NCBI GenBank assembly: GCA_963828405.1 | Contig: CAWHEG010000031.1 | Location: 2,542,001 to 2,606,000, forward strand | DNA from: JANMJD01 sp963828405 | GTDB lineage: Bacteria > Actinomycetota > Acidimicrobiia > Acidimicrobiales > Ilumatobacteraceae | Reading direction: 5' to 3' | DNA: 64,000 nucleotides | Shown here: positions 37,697 to 46,137 of the stretch, in pieces | How positions within the stretch are numbered: position 1 is the first letter of the stretch | How the letters are laid out: every line of letters begins with the position of its first letter | Made by a program: the position numbers and the translations under genes | The notes under the pieces: model-generated | Seen by the model: only the letters and a program-made list of their open reading frames with translations | Told to the model about the DNA's origin: nothing | Databases searched by the model: none

Positions 37697-38968
37697 TCAG
37701 CCCGCGGCGAACTCCCGGCTCCGGGGGTCGGCTCCGAAGTCGGTCCAGGCGGCGACGGCGAGGGCGGCCACGGCCCCGCCGATCAACACCGGACGGGCGC
37801 CGATGCGGTCCATCAGCGGGCCGAAGGCGAGGTTCCCGAGCGGTACCGTGCCGCCGAACGACATGAACCACAGCGGCATGACGTACGGGCGCTCATCGTC
37901 GGCCATCTCCTGCTGGAACACCGTGATCATCGCCGTCGCCATCAGGAAGTAGCAGACGCCGAGCACGAAGCCGACGGGGAAGGCGAGCACCGGCGAGGAG
38001 ACGATGGCGAACACCATCAGCGACAGCGACAGGCCGACGATCGCCGGTCGGATCAAGGTGCGCTTGTCGATCCGGGCCAACAACGTGCCGCTGGAGAGCG
38101 CCCCGAGGCAGGCACCGAGACCCCAGGTGGCGTACAGCCACTTGTAGGTGGCGCTGAGCGGGTCGATGCCGAAGTTCGCCGTGCACACCGGGGCGAACAG
38201 CCCCACGTAGACGAGGGTGAAGAAGGACAGCGCGGTCATCGACACGAGCAGCCGGCCGAGTACCCAACGCCCACGAACGATGCGCAACCCGGTGGTCAGC
38301 TGCCGCCACCCCTGATCGGTGACCCGCCGGGTGATCGACGGGAACGCGACGATGACCAGCGCCCAGATCATGAACAGGTAGGTGGCCGCGTTGATCAGGA
38401 ACAGCTGGGCGATCGAGACGCCGGCCACGGTGAGCACGGCGGCGATCACCGGCCCGACCACCCGGGATCCGTTGAGCTGGGTCGAGTTGAGGGCGATCGC
38501 CCCGGGGAGGTCGCGTCGGTCGACGAGCATCGGCATCGACGCCTGGAAGGCCGGTGCACCGATGGCGCCGGCCACCCCGATGGCGAGGTTGGCGCAGAAC
38601 AACATCGGGATCGCCGCGTCGCCGGCGACCAGGCCGGCGAGGACGACCGAGCCGGCGAGTTGGGCGGCGTTGCTGGCGATCAGCAGCATCCGCCGATCGA
38701 CCCGCGCGGCCAGCACCCCTGCCGGGACGGCCAGCACGAGCATCGGCCCGAGCTGGGCGAAGACCATCAGGCCCACCTGCGCCGCCGAACCAGTGCGCTT
38801 GCTGACATAGGCCGGTAGGGCGACGTTCTGCATCCATGTGCCGATGTTGGAGAGGAACACCCCGGTCCAGATCAGGCGGAACGGACGGTACGAGAACGCG
38901 GCGCGGACCGACCCCGGGGTGAAACGGTGCGGGAGGTTCGGGGCGGGTGCGCTGGTCTCGGTCGTCAT
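37697..38968 (-). CDS. MFS transporter of the EntS/MFS_3 type
   Basis: The product has about 423 residues and twelve predicted transmembrane helices. The loop-2 motif reads GVLAARVDRRMLLI, and the pattern near the N-terminus (FRLIWTGVFLSNIGTWMQNVALP) is typical of the EntS-like exporter group. It is probably a drug or small-molecule exporter. ATG at 38968 is preferred; an in-frame TTG at 38998 would start just after the P450 stop. It follows the cytochrome P450 gene closely on the same strand, so it could export a P450 product. Confidence 0.83.
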   Translation of the reverse strand: MTTETSAPAPNLPHRFTPGSVRAAFSYRPFRLIWTGVFLSNIGTWMQNVALPAYVSKRTGSAAQVGLMVFAQLGPMLVLAVPAGVLAARVDRRMLLIASNAAQLAGSVVLAGLVAGDAAIPMLFCANLAIGVAGAIGAPAFQASMPMLVDRRDLPGAIALNSTQLNGSRVVGPVIAAVLTVAGVSIAQLFLINAATYLFMIWALVIVAFPSITRRVTDQGWRQLTTGLRIVRGRWVLGRLLVSMTALSFFTLVYVGLFAPVCTANFGIDPLSATYKWLYATWGLGACLGALSSGTLLARIDKRTLIRPAIVGLSLSLMVFAIVSSPVLAFPVGFVLGVCYFLMATAMITVFQQEMADDERPYVMPLWFMSFGGTVPLGNLAFGPLMDRIGARPVLIGGAVAALAVAAWTDFGADPRSREFAAG

Positions 38969-38999
38969 CGGATGCTCGACCCGCGGGTCGAACGTCAAG

Positions 39000-40286
39000 C
39001 TACCCCGGGTTGCCGGCCTGGTTGCCGGGCGGGTTGACGCCTGGGGCGCCCGCTGGGGTGCCTGGTGGCGTGCCTGGTGGCGTGAACGTCAGGGGGAGGC
39101 GCTCGGGGCCCCAGATCCCGAACCCGGTCGGCTTCCAGGTGATCTCGCCGTCGACGGCGAGATCGGGCATCCGGCGGGCGAGGATCGGCAGCGCCTCCTG
39201 CAGCTCGGCCCGGGCCAGCGAGGCGCCCAGGCAGTAGTGGATGCCGGAGCCGAAGGTGAGTTGCGGCCGTCCGGTGGGCTCGCGGGTGATGTCGAACCGC
39301 TCCGGGTCGGGCCACGCCCCGGGATCGCGGTTGGCCGAGGCGAGCGACGGCGAGATCATCGTTCCCTTGGGGAACAGCACGTCGCGGTAGACGATGTCCT
39401 GCGAGGCGAAACGCCCCGTGCCGCGGATCGCCCCGAGGTACCGCATCGTCTCCTCGACGGCCCGTGGAGCCAGGTCTGGGTCGTCGCGCAGCATCGCCCA
39501 CTGCTCGGGGTGCTCGGCGAAGACGGCGACCGAGCACGCCAGTTGGTTGCGGGTCGTGTCGGTGCCGCCGACGATCACCGCGTTGACCATCGTGAGCAGC
39601 TCCACCTCGCTCAGTCGGTCGCCGGCCTCCTCGGCGGCGATCAGATCGGTGAGCAGGTCGGCGGCCGGACGGTTCCGCCGCTCGGCGATCATCGCCGAGG
39701 TGTAGGCATCGAGCTCGTCCGAGGCCCGCTGGATGACCGGGTAGTCCTCGTGCAGGTTGAAGTTGAAGATCCGCAGCAGGTCGGCGGCCCAGCGCGAGAA
39801 CAGCCGCCAGTCCTCCTTGGGCGCTCCGAGCAGCTCGCAGATGATCGGGATGGGGTACGGCTCGCAGACGTCGGAGACGAGCTCGCACCGGCCGCGGTCG
39901 GCGAAGGCGTCGACCAGGCCGTTGACCACCTCGCGCATGTACGGGCGCAGGCGGTCGGCCGAGCGGGGCGAGAAGGCCGGGGCGACGAGGCGGCGTAGCC
40001 GCGTGTGCACGTCGCCCTCGGCCGAGAGGATCGACTGGCGGCGGGACTCGGTGAACGCCGGGTCGGTGATCCCCGACATCTGCACGATCAGGCTGGCCGC
40101 CGAGTGCCAGCGCTTGTCGCGCAACACGGCCACGACATCGTCGTAGTCGTACACGAGATAGCCGAGGATGCCCTTGGCCAGCCAGCCCCGCTGTCGGGCC
40201 TCGGCGACGGCCTGGTCGCGCTCGGCCCGGGTCATCGTGTCGACGAGCAGCGCCGGCAGGGCAAGTTCTTCGACGGGAGTGGCCAT
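39000..40286 (-). CDS. Cytochrome P450
   Basis: This 428-residue soluble bacterial P450 has the I-helix oxygen-binding motif GGTDTTRN, the ExxR motif EETMR and the heme loop FGSGIHYCLG with ligand Cys352. It catalyses monooxygenation of an unknown hydrophobic substrate using separate ferredoxin and reductase partners, which are not in the window. The last 28 residues are a Pro/Gly tail built of PPGT/PAGAP-type units, encoded by a short tandem repeat and not part of the P450 fold. The next gene downstream is the MFS exporter. Confidence 0.93.
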   Translation of the reverse strand: MATPVEELALPALLVDTMTRAERDQAVAEARQRGWLAKGILGYLVYDYDDVVAVLRDKRWHSAASLIVQMSGITDPAFTESRRQSILSAEGDVHTRLRRLVAPAFSPRSADRLRPYMREVVNGLVDAFADRGRCELVSDVCEPYPIPIICELLGAPKEDWRLFSRWAADLLRIFNFNLHEDYPVIQRASDELDAYTSAMIAERRNRPAADLLTDLIAAEEAGDRLSEVELLTMVNAVIVGGTDTTRNQLACSVAVFAEHPEQWAMLRDDPDLAPRAVEETMRYLGAIRGTGRFASQDIVYRDVLFPKGTMISPSLASANRDPGAWPDPERFDITREPTGRPQLTFGSGIHYCLGASLARAELQEALPILARRMPDLAVDGEITWKPTGFGIWGPERLPLTFTPPGTPPGTPAGAPGVNPPGNQAGNPG

Positions 40287-40366
40287 GGCCGGGAGCCTAC
40301 GGCTCCCGTCGCGCCCGTCCCCAGCGGTGCTCCATCACATCGCCACGCCCGCGGCCGGGCGTCGGC

Positions 40367-41521
40367 TCAGCGGGTCAGGGCGCCGAGGGGGTCGACGGCC
40401 TCGACCCCGAGGAACTCGGCGACCGGCCCGTTGGTGACCTGGCCGGCGACCGTGTTCACGCCGAGGGCCAGTGCCGGATCGCGTCGGGCCGCCTGCGCCG
40501 CGCCATGGTGGGCCACCTCGATCTGGTAAGGGAGCGTGGCGTTGGTCAGTGCGTACGTCGAGGTGTGCGGCACCGCCCCGGGCATGTTGCCGACGGCGTA
40601 GTGGATCACACCGTGCAGGTCGTAGACCGGCTCGTTGTGCGTCGTCTCGTGGATCGTCTCGATGCACCCGCCCTGGTCGATGGCGACGTCGACGATCACG
40701 GCGCGGGGCTTCATCGCCCGGACCATGTCCTCGCTGACCACGACGGGCGCCCGGCCACCGGCGACGAGCACGGCACCGATGACGAGGTCGGCGTCGAGCA
40801 CCGAGCGTTCCACGGCGCCGCGGTTCGAGGCCAGCGTCATGATCCGGCCCTTGTGGATCTGGTCGACCCAGCGCAGGCGATCGAGGTTCTTGTCGAGCAG
40901 GACCACCTCGGCCTCCATGCCGGCGGCGATCCAGGCCGCGTTCCAGCCGACGTTGCCGGCGCCGAGCACGACGACCCTCGCCGGGCGCACACCGGGGGCG
41001 CCGCCCATCAGCACGCCGCGCCCGCCGTTGTGGCGCTCGAGGTAGTGGGCGCCCATCTGCGGCGCGAGCCGGCCGGCCACCTCGCTCATCGGGGCGAGCA
41101 GCGGGAGCGCGCCCGAATCGAGCTGCACGGTCTCGTAGGCGATCGCCGTGGTCCCGGCGGTGAGCAAAGCGTTGGCCACCTCGGGGTAGGCGGCGAGGTG
41201 GAGGTAGGTGAACAGGGTCAGATCGGGGCGCAGGAAGCCGAACTCCTCGGCCTTGGGTTCCTTGACCTTCACGACCATCGACTGCGACCAGGCGTCGGCC
41301 GCGGTCGGCACGATCGTCGCCCCGGCGGCGACGAAGTCGGCATCGCTGATCGAGGCTCCTTCACCGGCGCCCGTCTCGACGAACACCTCGATCCCGAGCC
41401 GCTCCATCTCCCTGATGCCGTCGGGGGTCATCGCCACCCGGTGCTCGGCGGTCTTGATCTCCTTGGGGACCCCTACGGTGGTGGGCGTGCCAGACGTCGT
41501 CATGGCGACATCATGCGCCAT
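40367..41521 (-). CDS. ald: Alanine dehydrogenase
   Basis: The 384-residue enzyme converts L-alanine to pyruvate and ammonia with NAD+, and the reverse. Catalytic Lys87 (VKVKEP) and His108 (YLHLA) are 21 residues apart as in known enzymes. The NAD site is VVVLGAGNVGWNAA, with DVAIDQGGC later. ATG at 41521 is chosen because GAGG lies 6 bp ahead; 41503 is a second option. A Lrp/AsnC gene is divergent, the same arrangement as mycobacterial ald-aldR. Confidence 0.93.
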   Translation of the reverse strand: MAHDVAMTTSGTPTTVGVPKEIKTAEHRVAMTPDGIREMERLGIEVFVETGAGEGASISDADFVAAGATIVPTAADAWSQSMVVKVKEPKAEEFGFLRPDLTLFTYLHLAAYPEVANALLTAGTTAIAYETVQLDSGALPLLAPMSEVAGRLAPQMGAHYLERHNGGRGVLMGGAPGVRPARVVVLGAGNVGWNAAWIAAGMEAEVVLLDKNLDRLRWVDQIHKGRIMTLASNRGAVERSVLDADLVIGAVLVAGGRAPVVVSEDMVRAMKPRAVIVDVAIDQGGCIETIHETTHNEPVYDLHGVIHYAVGNMPGAVPHTSTYALTNATLPYQIEVAHHGAAQAARRDPALALGVNTVAGQVTNGPVAEFLGVEAVDPLGALTR

Positions 41522-41564
41522 CGGTCACCTCGCTAGGCAGCGAGATCCGTGTCAGGATCCGTCG

Positions 41565-42004
41565 ATGGCACAGCTTTCCGGTGTTCTGGATCAGATCGAC
41601 CTTCGAATCATCGGAGCGCTGCGGGCCGAGGCCAGAGCGAGCTGGCGCGAGATCGGCGAGCGCGTCCATCTCTCGGCGACGTCGGTGGCCGACCGGTGCG
41701 CCGGCTCGAGGAACGAGGGGTGATCCGCGGGTATGCCGCCAGGGTCGACCCCGCCAGCCTCGGACGCCGCGCCGTGATCGACATCAGCCTGCCGCCGACG
41801 ATGGCCCCCGAGGAGTTCGAGGCCCGCCTCGCCGAGCGCACCGAGATCGCCTTCGCCGCCTTCGTCACCGGCTCGGCCGACTACTCCCTCGTCGTCGACT
41901 GCGCCGGGCCCGAGGGCCTCGACTCGTTCATCCGCTGGCTGAAGATGCACGCCGGCGCGGCACGTACCGAGAGCAAGGTGGTGCTGCGCAGTGTGATCGG
42001 GTGA
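41565..42004 (+). pseudogene. Lrp/AsnC-family regulator divergent from ald, one single-base frameshift
   Basis: The first part (LDQIDLRIIGALRAEARASW through LSATSVADR) is the AsnC winged helix. At about 41694 one G is missing from what should be CGGGTG, and a second frame takes up the expected VRRLEERGVIRGYAARVDP and the RAM ligand domain to the stop at 42004. With the base restored the protein is 146 residues, the normal length. By position it should be the alanine-responsive activator of ald (AldR-like). Single-base loss in a short G run suggests sequencing error, but real inactivation cannot be excluded. Confidence 0.8.
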
Positions 42005-42026
42005 CGCCCGCTCAGCGGGCGCCGTG

Positions 42027-42482
42027 TCAGTGGGCGCCCCAGGCGTAGGTCTGCTTGGCCAGCTCGAGGTAGATGAACGTCTCGGTCGAACGCACGCCGG
42101 GCACGCTGCGGATGCGATTCGTCAGATCGAGCAGGGCGGTGTCGTCGGTGGCGACCACCTCGCAGATGAAGTCGAAGCTGCCGGCGGTGATCACCAGGTA
42201 GTCGATGTCGGGGAATGCCTCGAGCTTCTCGGCGATCGCGGTGGTCTCGCCCTCGGTGCGCACCCCGATCATCGCCATGCGGCGCATGCCCAGCTGCATC
42301 GGGTTGGTGACGGCGACGATCTGCATGATGCCGTTGTCGATCAGCCGTTGCACCCGCTGGCGCGCCGCAGCCTCCGAGAGGCCGACGGCGGTGGCCAGCC
42401 GGGTGTACGGGAGGCGCCCGTCACGCTGCAATCGCTCGACGATCGCCCGGTCGATGTCGTCGAGGTGCTGGTCGCGCGCCAC
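42027..42482 (-). CDS. Lrp/AsnC-family regulator
   Basis: The 151-residue product has the AsnC helix-turn-helix (DDIDRAIVERLQRDGRLPYTRLATAVGLSE) and the RAM effector domain. A GTG start at 42482 has an excellent AGGAGG ahead. It is closely related to the second Lrp gene at 48413-48865: both have QRVQRL, the segment MQIVAVT, and end with KQT-aromatic-WGA. It diverges from the 2-hydroxyacid dehydrogenase gene, which is a plausible target. Confidence 0.9.
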   Translation of the reverse strand: MARDQHLDDIDRAIVERLQRDGRLPYTRLATAVGLSEAAARQRVQRLIDNGIMQIVAVTNPMQLGMRRMAMIGVRTEGETTAIAEKLEAFPDIDYLVITAGSFDFICEVVATDDTALLDLTNRIRSVPGVRSTETFIYLELAKQTYAWGAH

Positions 42483-42617
42483 CCGTGTCCTCCTTCGAAC
42501 GTCGATTCGCCGCCGGCGATCTTGCTCGGTCCGGTCATCGACCGCAAGCCCGCCGCCCACCGACGAGCGGTCGTCGGGGTGAGCGGGCCGGGGCCCACGG
42601 ACTACTCTGGGGTCTTC

Positions 42618-43541
42618 ATGTCTGCGAGCCATGCTCCCCGGATCGCCATCGGACCTGTCGGCCAGGGCCGGTGGATGGCCGATGCAGTAGTCGCCGGCGG
42701 GGGCCATCTGGTCGGGATCGAGCAGGCCGAGGGCCTGATGTGGGCCGACCCCCGTGACCCCGACGGTCTCGAGGCCGTGGTCAGGGCGTCGTCCGAGCTG
42801 CGCTGGGTGCAGCTGCCCTTCGCCGGCATCGAACCGTTCATCCACCTCGTCGACGACGACATCGAGTGGACCTGCGGCAAGGGCGTCTATGCCGAGCCCG
42901 TTGCCGAACTCGCCCTGACCCTGGCCCTTGCCGGGATGCGCGGGCTGGGCCACTACGCCCGGCGCACGGCGTGGTCGGCCCAGCAGGGCGCCAATCTGCT
43001 CGGGGCCCGCGTCACCGTCCTCGGTGGCGGCGGGATCGCCGAGTCGCTGCTCCGCCTGCTGAAGCCGTTCGCCTGCCACGTCACGGTGGTGCGCAACCGC
43101 CTCCAGGAGATGGACGGAGCCGACGAGGTGCTCGAGGCGGCGCAGTACGTCGACGCGCTCCCCGGCGCCGACCTCGTCGTGCTCGCCCTGCCCCTGACGC
43201 CGGAGACCGAGGGCTTGATCTCGCGCAACGAACTGGCCCTGATGGAACGTCACGCCTGGCTCGTCAACGTGGCCAGGGGCAAGCACGTGGTCACCGACGA
43301 CCTGGTCACCGCACTCACCGAGGGCCTGATCGCCGGCGCCGGGCTCGACGTCACCGATCCCGAACCGCTCCCTGCCGGGCACCCGCTGTGGCAGTTGGAG
43401 AACTGCCTGATCACGCCCCATGTGGCGACGACCGACGCGATGGGCGATCCGCTGCTCGCCGAGCGGATCACCGCCAACGTCCGGCGTTTCGCCCGCGACG
43501 AGCCGCTCGTCGGGCGGATCGACCCCGAACTCGGCTACTGA
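42618..43541 (+). CDS. D-isomer-specific 2-hydroxyacid dehydrogenase
   Basis: The 307-residue product has the NAD site VLGGGGIAESLLRLL, the substrate Arg in NVARGKHVV, the Glu in DVTDPEPLP and the catalytic His in ITPHVATTD. It reduces a 2-keto acid to the D-2-hydroxy acid or the reverse. The N-terminal domain is shorter than in most members. The start at 42618 has no clear ribosome site. It is 7 bp from the DUF2087 gene and divergent from a Lrp gene. Confidence 0.88.
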   Translation: MSASHAPRIAIGPVGQGRWMADAVVAGGGHLVGIEQAEGLMWADPRDPDGLEAVVRASSELRWVQLPFAGIEPFIHLVDDDIEWTCGKGVYAEPVAELALTLALAGMRGLGHYARRTAWSAQQGANLLGARVTVLGGGGIAESLLRLLKPFACHVTVVRNRLQEMDGADEVLEAAQYVDALPGADLVVLALPLTPETEGLISRNELALMERHAWLVNVARGKHVVTDDLVTALTEGLIAGAGLDVTDPEPLPAGHPLWQLENCLITPHVATTDAMGDPLLAERITANVRRFARDEPLVGRIDPELGY

Positions 43542-43548
43542 CCCGTCG

Positions 43549-44124
43549 ATGGCCGACGAAGCCGGCTCCGCAGGCCCCGACGCGGCGACGATCGTCGGGC
43601 TGCTCGCCGACGACGACCGGCGCAGGGTGTTCGCCGCCCTGGTCCTCGGCTCGGCCACACTCGACGACGTCGTCACCACGAGCGGGCTGACCGTGACAGC
43701 GGCGGCCAAGGCGCTCGGCCGGCTCGCCGATGCCGGGCTCGTCGTGCGCGGCAGTGAGGGAGGGCTGCACCTGCTCGCCGCGGCGTTGGCGACCGCCGCC
43801 AGGACGGCCCGTGTCCGTGCGGTGACCGAGGAGCACCAGGGCGTCGGCGCCGAGGCGGCAAAGGTGTTGCGCACGTTCGTCACCGACGGGCGGATCCGCC
43901 AGATCCCCACGTCGCAGGGCAAGCGCCTGGTGATCCTCGACTGGCTCGCCCAGGAGTTCGAACCGGGGCGCAGGTACAGCGAAGCGATGGTCAACCTGAT
44001 CATCGCCCGTCATCACCCGGACACAGCGGCATGGCGCCGGTACCTCGTCGACCACGGCTTCCTCGACCGGGCCGACGGCCAGTACTGGCGATCGGGTGGG
44101 TCGGTGGCCGGCACCGCGTCATAG
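43549..44124 (+). CDS. DUF2087 regulator with N-terminal winged helix
   Basis: In the 191-residue product, residues 10-70 form an ArsR-like winged helix (LLADDDRRRVFAALVLGSATLDDV). Residues about 108-180 are DUF2087 (VILDWLAQEFEPGRRYSEAMVNLI and YLVDHGFLDRADGQYWR). DUF2087 proteins are thought to be transcription factors, ligand unknown. It follows the hydroxyacid dehydrogenase by 7 bp and is probably in the same transcript. The stop codon lies in the first part of a 14-bp tandem repeat. Confidence 0.82.
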   Translation: MADEAGSAGPDAATIVGLLADDDRRRVFAALVLGSATLDDVVTTSGLTVTAAAKALGRLADAGLVVRGSEGGLHLLAAALATAARTARVRAVTEEHQGVGAEAAKVLRTFVTDGRIRQIPTSQGKRLVILDWLAQEFEPGRRYSEAMVNLIIARHHPDTAAWRRYLVDHGFLDRADGQYWRSGGSVAGTAS

Positions 44125-44164
44125 CCCGAGGCATAGCCCGACCGGCATAGCCTGACCGGCATCG
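44119..44164. repeat. 14-bp tandem repeat at the DUF2087/J-domain gene junction
   Basis: GCATAGCCCGACCG (44131-44144) and GCATAGCCTGACCG (44145-44158) are flanked by partial copies on both sides (44119-44130 and from 44159). The repeat carries the stop codon of the upstream gene and runs into the expected start of the J-domain gene. Confidence 0.75.
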
Positions 44165-44745
44165 CCACGCACTACGAGGTCCTCGGCGTCGATCCGGGCG
44201 CCGGCCACGACGAGATCCGCGCCGCCTACCGGCGGTTGGCCCGGACCCATCATCCCGACGCCTCCGGGGAGGCGGCGGCGATGATGGAGCTGAACGAGGC
44301 CTGGCGGGTGCTCTCCGACGCCGCCCGCCGTGCCGCCTACGACGCCTCGTTGCGCCCCGGGGGGGTGTCGACCGGCGGCGCCGGCGAGGCGACGAAGCTG
44401 ACCGAGGAGCGGTATCCGGTGACCGTCCGGCCTGGCCAGGCCGCCGCCGCTCGCTTTCCGCTCAGGCCGGTCCTGGCCGCGTTCGTCCTGCTCTGCGGTG
44501 TGATCCTGATCTTCGGGGCACGCGCCTCGGATCGGCAAACCCCGGCACCGGACTGGCGGATCGAGGTCGGGTCGTGCGTCCGCATCGCCGCCAATCTCGA
44601 TGCCGTCGAGGTCGAGTGCGCCGGCGCCCACGACGGTGTGGCGCGGCTGCTGGTGCCATTCGACACCTCGTGCCCGATCGATACCGAAACCCACCGTGAT
44701 CAGCAGGGGCTCGGCAACGTGTGTGTCGATCGGACCGGTGCGTGA
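44161..44745 (+). CDS. J-domain protein with one transmembrane helix
   Basis: The frame reads THYEVLGVDPGAGHDEIRAA then the HPD motif (RTHHPD), so it is a complete J domain over about residues 1-65, which stimulates a Hsp70 ATPase. A transmembrane helix follows (VLAAFVLLCGVILIFGA), then an extracytoplasmic tail with four Cys. The start is the problem: where MATHYEVLG is expected the first codon is ATC, and only CTG at 44152 offers an alternative before a stop. An ATG at 44236 lies inside the J domain and would delete it. Either a rare start is used, or a base is wrong or mutated here. Confidence 0.7.
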   Translation: MATHYEVLGVDPGAGHDEIRAAYRRLARTHHPDASGEAAAMMELNEAWRVLSDAARRAAYDASLRPGGVSTGGAGEATKLTEERYPVTVRPGQAAAARFPLRPVLAAFVLLCGVILIFGARASDRQTPAPDWRIEVGSCVRIAANLDAVEVECAGAHDGVARLLVPFDTSCPIDTETHRDQQGLGNVCVDRTGA

Positions 44746-44779
44746 GGCGTGGCCCGCCCGACGCCTAACGTGTCGGCCC

Positions 44780-45586
44780 ATGAGTTCCGTGCCTCCGCCG
44801 CCCTTCCCGATGCCGTCGTCGGAGCCCCCGTCGGGGCAGGGGCCGACGCCGACCCCCCAACCCGAGCAGGCGGGCTATGCAATGCCTGCGTCCTCGTCAC
44901 CGCCCCCGCCTCCGCCTCCGCCGCCCGGGTTCGGTGCGCCGTTGGGCGGTTCGACCCCGTTGCCCTCGATGCCTCCCGCCCCGGCGTTGCCGGGCCAGCG
45001 TGCCGGGGGCGCCGTCGCCTCGCTCGTGCTCGGCATCATCGGCGTCGTCACCTGTCCGCTGCTCATCCTGTCGGTCCTCGCCATCGTCTTCGGCGCGTTG
45101 GCCCGCAAGCGGATCAAGGCCAGCGGTGGTCAGCTCGGTGGGAAGGGCCAGGCCACGGCCGGGCTCGTCCTCGGCATCGTCGGGCTGCTCATCGGCGCCG
45201 GCTTCTGGGCGCTCGCCGCGACCAGCGAGAACTCGGTGTCGACCAAGAATGTCGGCGATTGCGTCGAGGTGCCCGAGGGCGACGGCCTGATCTTCTCGAT
45301 CAAGGGCCAGGACTGCGCCGAACCCCACGAGGGCGAGATCGTCGGTATCGGCTCCCTCGACCGGGCCGGCGACGACCCGTATCCCGACGAGGCCGATGTC
45401 CAGCAGATGGTCGGTGAGGCGTGCACCGCCAAGTTCGAGTCGTACGTCGGGGAGAGCCTCGACGACAGCGATCTGCAGATGAACTTCATCTACCCGTCGA
45501 AGCAGAACTGGAACCGGGGCGACGGTGCCTACCTGTGCATCGCCTCGAGACCCGACGGTGAGCTGACCGACTCGGTGAAGGGCTGA
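44780..45586 (+). CDS. DUF4190 membrane protein with septum-formation-like C-terminal domain
   Basis: The product has 268 residues. The first 75 are a Pro/Ser-rich cytoplasmic tail with nine consecutive prolines. DUF4190 follows with two transmembrane helices (ASLVLGIIGVVTCPLLILS and ATAGLVLGIVGLLIGAG). The extracytoplasmic domain (about 155-268) has paired cysteines (VGDCVEV, GQDCAEPHEGE, EACTAKFESYVG, YLCIAS) as in septum-formation family proteins. This architecture is common in actinobacteria, probably in envelope or division processes. It sits 34 bp after the J-domain gene. Confidence 0.75.
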   Translation: MSSVPPPPFPMPSSEPPSGQGPTPTPQPEQAGYAMPASSSPPPPPPPPPGFGAPLGGSTPLPSMPPAPALPGQRAGGAVASLVLGIIGVVTCPLLILSVLAIVFGALARKRIKASGGQLGGKGQATAGLVLGIVGLLIGAGFWALAATSENSVSTKNVGDCVEVPEGDGLIFSIKGQDCAEPHEGEIVGIGSLDRAGDDPYPDEADVQQMVGEACTAKFESYVGESLDDSDLQMNFIYPSKQNWNRGDGAYLCIASRPDGELTDSVKG

Positions 45587-45643
45587 TCGGGCCTGACGTC
45601 ACAGGGCTCGAGGCGGCAAACGCTGCTAGAGTCGGCGTCTGCC

Positions 45644-45717
45644 GGGCGATTAGCTCAGTCGGCTAGAGCGCTACGTTCACACCGTAGAGGTCAACAGTTC
45701 GAGCCTGTTATCGCCCA
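45644..45717 (+). tRNA. tRNA-Val (anticodon CAC)
   Basis: The cloverleaf is complete. The acceptor is GGGCGAT/ATCGCCC with discriminator A, and the D stem is GCTC/GAGC. The anticodon stem is CTACG/CGTAG with loop TTCACAC (anticodon CAC), and the T arm is AACAG-TTCGAGC-CTGTT. The CCA is not encoded. Confidence 0.96.
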
Positions 45718-45745
45718 CTCGGAAGCCCTCCTCGCAGGGCATGAG

Positions 45746-45768
45746 GCCCCGCTTCGGCGGGGCTTCTG
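45746..45768 (+). terminator. Rho-independent terminator after tRNA-Val
   Basis: GCCCCGC-TTCG-GCGGGGC (45746-45763) is a 7-bp stem with a stable UUCG tetraloop followed by TTCT, 29 bp past the tRNA. Confidence 0.8.
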
Positions 45769-45903
45769 CCGTTTCCGGGCGCACGCCAGGTGCACAGGAC
45801 CGGCCGGTGACAGGACGCCCCCGTTTCGCCCGAGCGATACCGAGCGCCGCGCCCGGCTCGTTCGGGCGGGACGACTACAGCAGCGGCGGATATGCTGGCA
45901 TAC

Positions 45904-46137
45904 ATGCAACGGACCACGGTCAAACTCTCCGACGAGTTGGACGCCCGCCTGCGCCACGAAGCAGAACGACGCGGCATGACGGTGTCGGAACTGACTCGTG
46001 AAGCAATCGAAGCGCATGTCGGCATGAGCCGGAAACGGCGAACGCTGCTCGCCGCCGGCGTCGGCGCGAGCGGACAACACGACATCTCCGAGCGGATCGA
46101 GGAGATCCTCGCCGGCGAGGTGCCCTCATCGCGCTGA
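45904..46137 (+). CDS. Ribbon-helix-helix antitoxin
   Basis: The 77-residue product begins MQRTTVKLSDELDARLRHEA, the typical antiparallel strand and helices of a ribbon-helix-helix repressor. SELTREAIEAHVG is the second helix. The C-terminal tail should wrap the toxin. The pair is probably autoregulated by the RHH protein. ATG at 45904 is preferred; ATG at 45892 is possible. The stop codon overlaps the PIN-domain reading frame downstream. Confidence 0.8.
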   Translation: MQRTTVKLSDELDARLRHEAERRGMTVSELTREAIEAHVGMSRKRRTLLAAGVGASGQHDISERIEEILAGEVPSSR

